Shown here in pieces: positions 59,083-64,000 of a stretch of DNA of 64,000 nt (positions within the stretch are counted from its first letter, which is position 1; the number at the start of each line of letters is the position of its first letter). Origin of the DNA: Ustulina deusta (taxonomy: Eukaryota > Ascomycota > Sordariomycetes > Xylariales > Xylariaceae); the NCBI GenBank assembly GCA_023159155.1, contig JAJNNX010000033.1:248001-312000 (forward strand). Direction: 5' to 3'. Made by a program: the position numbers and the translations under genes. The notes under the pieces are model-generated. The model was not told the origin of the DNA, ran no database searches, and saw nothing but the letters and a program-made list of their open reading frames with translations.

Positions 59083-60699
59083 ATGCAGTCGTGGCACTCA
59101 TCCGGCAATCAGAGCCGGTACTTTGTCAACGGCATTGGGGATCACCCAACATCGCAAAACCGAAGTCGGTTATCTCCCCTTCCGCCTCACCCGTCTCGCT
59201 CGCCAGGAGCCGTTGCATCTTCCAAAGCCCCCTGGGCACCTCTTCATTCTCGCCAACAACCACATCCATTCTTTGCCAGTGGCCCGGCAGCAACGGGATA
59301 TGTTCCTCAACAGTGTGTGAAAAGGTATAGAAAATCAGGTCCACAACAGCCGATAATTCCGTTGCGAGAGGAATTCTCGAATAGGTCTATGGCTCTGCAA
59401 GGGCTAGAGCAAGTTCGTCCATATTCAGTCCCTTCCTACTATATACAGACATCCCAGCCCAAATTTGAGAACTCTGGTCGAGAAATTCCAAGACCAGCGA
59501 GTGTTAGCCCCGCAAGTACACAAACGCCCCTGAATTTCAACCACCATATTGTACGGCCACCGCGTGAAGGGGGGGAGTTGGAGCTTTCGCCACCCAAACG
59601 AGGCGTTCCAGAAGACCAGTGTTTCGAGGACGACTTCATTCCTGCTAAGCGTACCCTCCCCTTTCCCACGAAAAAACAAGCCAAGGCACAGACGGTCCAC
59701 TCAGAGGCGCAGCGTGAGACCGTGGTCACGAAGTCTCCTTCATTAAAGGTGGTGTCGATAGCCGGGCAACAAGTTAACCAATGCACTACTGACGAGCCGA
59801 ATTTATCGCGCAAGGCGGCTGAAAAGGTGAAAGCTTCAACGTCTCTGTCACAGCCCTTGAATAAGCGAGAAAATGGCAAGGAGAAAATGACTCGCAAGCA
59901 TTTGGACGATGCCCCCGACAATGCCTCTGTCGATAATCTCCGCGCTTCTAAACGACTCAAGATTAAATTTACTAATTGGCATGCTTCGCGGCAAGGACGT
60001 AACACGTTCACGGCTCCACCCACGTCTGCACATATGAATGCCGGCGCATCTCAGGGGTTCCAGCCCAGTCAAATGTCCTGGGAGAACTCACAAGGTGGTA
60101 GTATTAGCGGGGGGCTTGACTCTGTCACTGGCAGTGTGGCTGCGGATGTGACATCCGCGGCCCTCCCGCGAGTAAGAAACCTATCCCATACACACCCTGC
60201 CAAGGTTGACCGGGATATGGAGCGTGAAAAAACCTTAGTTTTACATAGTTCCACACCAGAAGATTCGCATTCCACCACGATTCGCCCGTCCCTTTCTAGC
60301 TACCACGATCGAAGCTCTAACTCTGAGGCCTCACCGCAACTATCGCTTGGAACTGCCCCTATATGTGGTGAGCTGTCACGTGTGCATGCTGGTACTTCAA
60401 CATGTAAGATGGCCAAGAGATCAGCGTCTCAAGCCACGACTGTGTCAGCGACGAGTACTGAACCATCATTATGTACCGCGGGGAATGGAGATGCCCCAAA
60501 AGCAAAAGATTCATTCAATCAGATGTCGATGATCGATGAGACGATGATACTCCAGCGGGATATAAGTGATATTGTCAATGCCCGTCTTCAGCAAGGGACC
60601 GCCAGTTTGCTAAATGCGCTTCACGGGGAGATTCTAATCAAAATGGCTGTGTGGGACAACGAAATGTGTGAACAGATAAGTAGGATATTGAAATCATGA
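59083..60699 (+). CDS. Hypothetical disordered nuclear-type protein with C-terminal helix
   Basis: A single 538-codon frame without need of introns; the ATG context is GCAATGCAG. The protein is mostly disordered, rich in Ser, Pro, Gln and Lys, with basic clusters (KRLKIKF, TKKQAKAQ, KRENGKEKMTRKH) that could serve as nuclear signals. The last 50 residues differ: DETMILQRDISDIVNARLQQ and the following residues form a likely amphipathic or coiled-coil helix ending in EQISRILKS. A disordered body with a short helical C-terminal module is common in meiotic or chromatin adaptor proteins, but I recognise no family. A short intron near 59310 (GTGTGTG after CAACA) cannot be excluded. Confidence 0.7.
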   Translation: MQSWHSSGNQSRYFVNGIGDHPTSQNRSRLSPLPPHPSRSPGAVASSKAPWAPLHSRQQPHPFFASGPAATGYVPQQCVKRYRKSGPQQPIIPLREEFSNRSMALQGLEQVRPYSVPSYYIQTSQPKFENSGREIPRPASVSPASTQTPLNFNHHIVRPPREGGELELSPPKRGVPEDQCFEDDFIPAKRTLPFPTKKQAKAQTVHSEAQRETVVTKSPSLKVVSIAGQQVNQCTTDEPNLSRKAAEKVKASTSLSQPLNKRENGKEKMTRKHLDDAPDNASVDNLRASKRLKIKFTNWHASRQGRNTFTAPPTSAHMNAGASQGFQPSQMSWENSQGGSISGGLDSVTGSVAADVTSAALPRVRNLSHTHPAKVDRDMEREKTLVLHSSTPEDSHSTTIRPSLSSYHDRSSNSEASPQLSLGTAPICGELSRVHAGTSTCKMAKRSASQATTVSATSTEPSLCTAGNGDAPKAKDSFNQMSMIDETMILQRDISDIVNARLQQGTASLLNALHGEILIKMAVWDNEMCEQISRILKS

Positions 60700-61129
60700 A
60701 ACTGAGGTTATGGTGCGAGAGGATATATTGGGCCTATTACGTTGTGCTTATATATCACTTTGCGAGATCACAGCTCCACGCTGGCTGATATCTTCTTTTT
60801 TTTGCTGTCATATTCGCCAGTAGGGTTATTATCGCAGTTGCCTAAGTGATGTTTTAGAGAGAGAGAGAGAGAGAGTAGTCGTCGCTTACGAAAGAATCGA
60901 GAACTTTTCATTTTAAAATTATTCTGACGAAAAAGTATATGTAACCAACCGTTCATCTTCTAGGCCACACCCGACCCGGAACGCCAGAAACAAAATACCC
61001 ATATGCATACCTACGCCTGCTCCAGGCATTAAACAAACTCCCACAGCAGAAAATGCCGAGAAAGTGGCAGTATCACCATGACTAAGTCATATGCTGAATA
61101 CCATATGTATTGTTCTCACCCGCTCAATT
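60700..61129. other. Convergent spacer with AG microsatellite
   Basis: The 3' regions of both flanking genes meet here. An AG dinucleotide run occupies about 60856-60875. I see nothing else in it. Confidence 0.5.
60856..60875 (+). repeat. AG microsatellite
   Basis: About ten AG units in the convergent spacer. It is a simple repeat without other features. Confidence 0.75.
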
Positions 61130-64000
61130 TTACATGAAATCCTCATCCTCTGTCTCATCGGCATCTACGGGGTCCGCGGCCCGCCGTGCTATAGGGTCGC
61201 CAGAGACCGTGAGCGCAAGGAGATCATTCACAAGTTCCTCACTTCGGCTCTTATTTTCTTCTAGCCTGCGAGCTAGAGCAGCGGCTTGACTTCGGCTCGC
61301 CGCCAGGTTCGCCTCGAAATTGAACGTCTCGACCTTGCCGAGGTTGTTGTTCTCAGGGGTGGTGGCGTTGGCGGCGGGTGCGCTGGCGCTGCGGACCTGG
61401 ATTTTTACCTCGCCAGGGACACCGTCGATGCGGACGGGCTGCGCCTGTCCGCCAGTGACGGGGCGGTTCTGGTTCGTGCTGATAAGATTCTGGAGGAACG
61501 CCGCGGCGTCCGGGGACCCGTCCATGAGCCACTTGAGACACAATTGGGTGCGCTCCCGGCAGAAGCGATTGTTGTCGTCGTATAGGCAGCAGTTGAGAAG
61601 CGCTACTATGCCATTGTGTTTGACGATCTGCAATTGAACAGCAGGGTTTCCAGGAGAGCTCTGGCCTGGGGGCGGTTGTAATAGCGCGGCCAAAATAGAG
61701 AGAACTTGGCCCTTGATCCCAGCCCAGGGGAACTCGTGAGGAGGCTCAGATAGTGGTGGCGGCGGAGGAGGCGGAGGCGGAGGCGGATTGCTAGATGAAG
61801 ATAGTTGTGGGGTGGGCATGGAAGTAGAGCTTGCCGCTGCGACATCGTTGCGTCGATTGACCGGCAACGGTGCTCTCTCGACGGCGAGGTCGAGGCCCTC
61901 GAGTAATTTTAGGAGATCATACACGGCATCGTAGTCGATGAGGTGTTGGCGCAGAGGATGTATGTCAGCGATAGTGTAGAGGAAATCGAGGAACTGTACG
62001 AGACCATCTTTTGCACGCTCGAGATCCCAATTATCTACAGGGAAGTCGGCGGGATCGATAGTCTCAGCACGGACTTCGCCTTGAATTCGCATCAAGGCAA
62101 TACACTCTGGCGCGATACGGTTGCGGAAGATGGTATAGAAATAATGTAACATACGACTCAGTCGGAAATCGGGATTAGCAAGACGGCGCTCGGGATCCCC
62201 TTTAGGGTCCGGGTCTGGATTATAATTCTTGGAAGGAAGGAATGCGGTACGTGCTAAGTAGGTAATCAGACGTAACAGAACAGTCTGGGCGGGTGACATG
62301 ATATCTTTCGGGCTTCTAACCGCCTCCCATGTGTGATGTATGAGACAGCTTTCATGAAGTGCTTGGACGATCTGGCTGCTGATCTGGAAAATCAGGGACT
62401 GCTCGTCCTTCTCCCAGACAGCAATAAACACAAGCATCTCTCTCAGAAGATTTCTACCGCACTCTGTAGCGAGCATGATACGACAACGGGCCTGTTGCAG
62501 GCTTTCACCGTGTCGTGTTGGGCCAGACCCAGCAGAGTCGAGGATGCATGATTTTATGATCATATGTAGAGCCTCTATCTGTTTTGGGTCTAGGATGTTT
62601 GGTACCTCGGTCAGAAGACCTGTCATGGGCCCTTCCCCATAGGAATCGTCGTCATCAGCTTCTTCCTCATACTCGTCATACTCAGGAGCATAATGTGGTG
62701 TGTCTTGCGGTGGTTGAGTAGGCCACTCCTGGACAGTAGCGTCGTCCGCGTGGTGCTCGACACCCTCGCCTGTCTCATCTGGTGACTCTGGAGGCGCATA
62801 GCGCGACATAAGGTTCTCCTCGCATTGTCTGATTTTATCATTGAGAACAGCAGTCTCAGATTGCGCGTTGTCCATGTTCGTTATATTTGGAAGACGAGCT
62901 TGGGCCCACCACATATCAAGCTCATGTGATACACGGCCATATTGCCAGTCTTGTGAGAACTTCTCCTTCGCCTCAGGGTCCCAAGTTGATGGCGTGTCAT
63001 CTGTGGCATCAGAATTTGTGTAGACAAAGGCGAGATTATTTTGGTGTGGAAACCACAGATCGGTTTTACCGGGGTCTTTTGCATTTAAGTGTTCCTGGCA
63101 AATGGCCGCTGCAGGCCGACACATGACTGTGTTTCTCTTGATCCAGTTGCGAACCTCTTCCTGGAGATACAAACATCTTGGAGATAAGGTCGATCCGACT
63201 ACGTCATACCGAGCATCGGGCTCTGGATTTAAATCTACGTCAGGGGACTCAATAAAGACCCTATACCAAAAGGTCATCTTGTTTCGATCATTCTTAGCGA
63301 TCCAATTATGTGCCTGCTGCAGAGACGTCACTAAGACCTTCTTGTCTTTACACAGTCAGTTATCTCGTTGGGGAGCAGCTCGACATGAAACACTTACACA
63401 GTTCGGTGATTTCGTTAAGCTTGACTCGCGAAGCATCGTCTTCTGGCATCTCGCCGTCAATGCCCTTACTAAGCACATTTACACATAGGCAGATAGCCTC
63501 GACGACTTCGTGATCAAAATTGATGGTTGCTGATAGGTTTTGGGGTATCTCAGGATTTGTTGTGACAAGTAAGTTGCGAGCAATGTGCATTAGCTTATTA
63601 AGCATCTGCAATGCTTCCTTGAGAGGTGCATAGTTCTTGATGATGAGAGCGGTGACCTCGGGGGTGGTGATGTCGATGAACCTCGTGGCAACAAACGGTT
63701 CTGATCGCACGCCTAGGGATTTCTCATTGAGGTCACATATTGCCGCCGATATAGCTCTTCGTAGCCATAGCCAAATACGGATGTTCTTGGACAGAAGCTC
63801 TCTACAACGCCAGCCACGTGAGTAAGGCTGCGAAAGCACTCGTACCTAAAATTCATGGGCAATCCTTACCTAACATCCTTGTATGTATGTGTCTTCTCGA
63901 GCGTCTTGGATATTATACTCATGACTTTAGTTACCGACTGCGGGCCCATAGCAGGAGTCTGCTGGTAATGACCCTCGAGGCAGATGAGTGCGGCAGCAAA
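61130..64000 (-). CDS. Ataxin-10-like protein (5' end outside window)
   Basis: Exons seen: 64000-63870, 63801-63398 and 63345-61130, about 916 residues, with the start beyond the right edge. The frame is open at base 64000. Ataxin-10/Ctr86 proteins are alpha-helical armadillo-like scaffolds linked to cytokinesis. The N-terminal parts read as helical repeats (LEGHYQQTPAMGPQSV, ELLSKNIRIWLWLRR, VVEAICLCVNVLSKGID). An acidic linker (EYDEYEEEADDDDSYGEG) and a run of 12 prolines at about 61,750-61,790 interrupt. The C-terminal ataxin-10 module has GQVLSILAALLQ, IVKHNGIVALLNCCLYDDNN and RERTQLCLKWLMDGSPDA. The tail beyond it (about 110 residues) has a basic-acidic helix and ends EDEDFM. Intron 63346-63397 has donor GTAAGT; the acceptor AAAG at 63346 was chosen because other sites give a stop. 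Confidence 0.8.

Overview
The window is nuclear DNA of a filamentous ascomycete (Pezizomycotina). Introns are short (about 49 to 110 bases), with GT..AG ends and CTAAC/CTGAC-type branch sites. Spacers are long, and the proteins are typical of the group: a Ste20-type PAK kinase, Scp160/vigilin, RSC9, an ataxin-10 homologue and secreted glycoside hydrolases. Sordariomycetes, perhaps Xylariales, is my best guess, but this is inferred from gene content alone. Exon structures were worked out by eye. In every complete multi-exon model the exon lengths add up to a whole number of codons.

Left third (1-21.4 kb), sugar and lipid metabolism. Position 1 cuts into the 3' end of a regulator-like gene. It is followed by a divergent hexokinase-family gene (minus strand) and a glucosamine-6-phosphate deaminase gene (plus strand), which share a 2.8-kb divergent promoter region. 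This resembles part of the N-acetylglucosamine catabolic cluster known from Trichoderma and Candida (Ndt80-like regulator, GlcNAc kinase, GlcN6P deaminase). Next come a small, possibly mitochondrial protein and a neutral ceramidase with eight exons, two of them microexons of 17 and 16 bases. A divergently transcribed pair closes the region: a secreted GH3 beta-glucosidase-type enzyme and a cytosolic GH31 alpha-xylosidase-type enzyme, a pairing that fits xyloglucan oligosaccharide breakdown.

Middle (21.6-38.4 kb). A single minus-strand gene appears to encode about 2,067 residues: an N-terminal block of about seven membrane segments spliced onto an 1,800-residue disordered tail. The tail carries recurrent Leu-Trp motifs and three decayed 44-45-residue repeats. 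I recognise no named family, and it is the best candidate here for an undescribed system. Beyond it lies a gene-poor tract of about 10 kb. Its only recognisable content is a frameshifted, stop-containing phosphotransferase (APH-type kinase) pseudogene and a few coding scraps.

Right part (38.4-64 kb), housekeeping and signalling. In order: a mitochondrially addressed short-chain dehydrogenase (+), a Ste20/PAK kinase with a CRIB domain (-), a 5.5-kb spacer, Scp160/vigilin with many KH domains (+), the RSC9 ARID subunit of the RSC remodeller (-), an unrecognised disordered protein (+), and an ataxin-10-like protein cut by the right edge (-). Spacers are unusually rich in TAGGTAGG/CCTACCTA motifs that I did not see in any exon.
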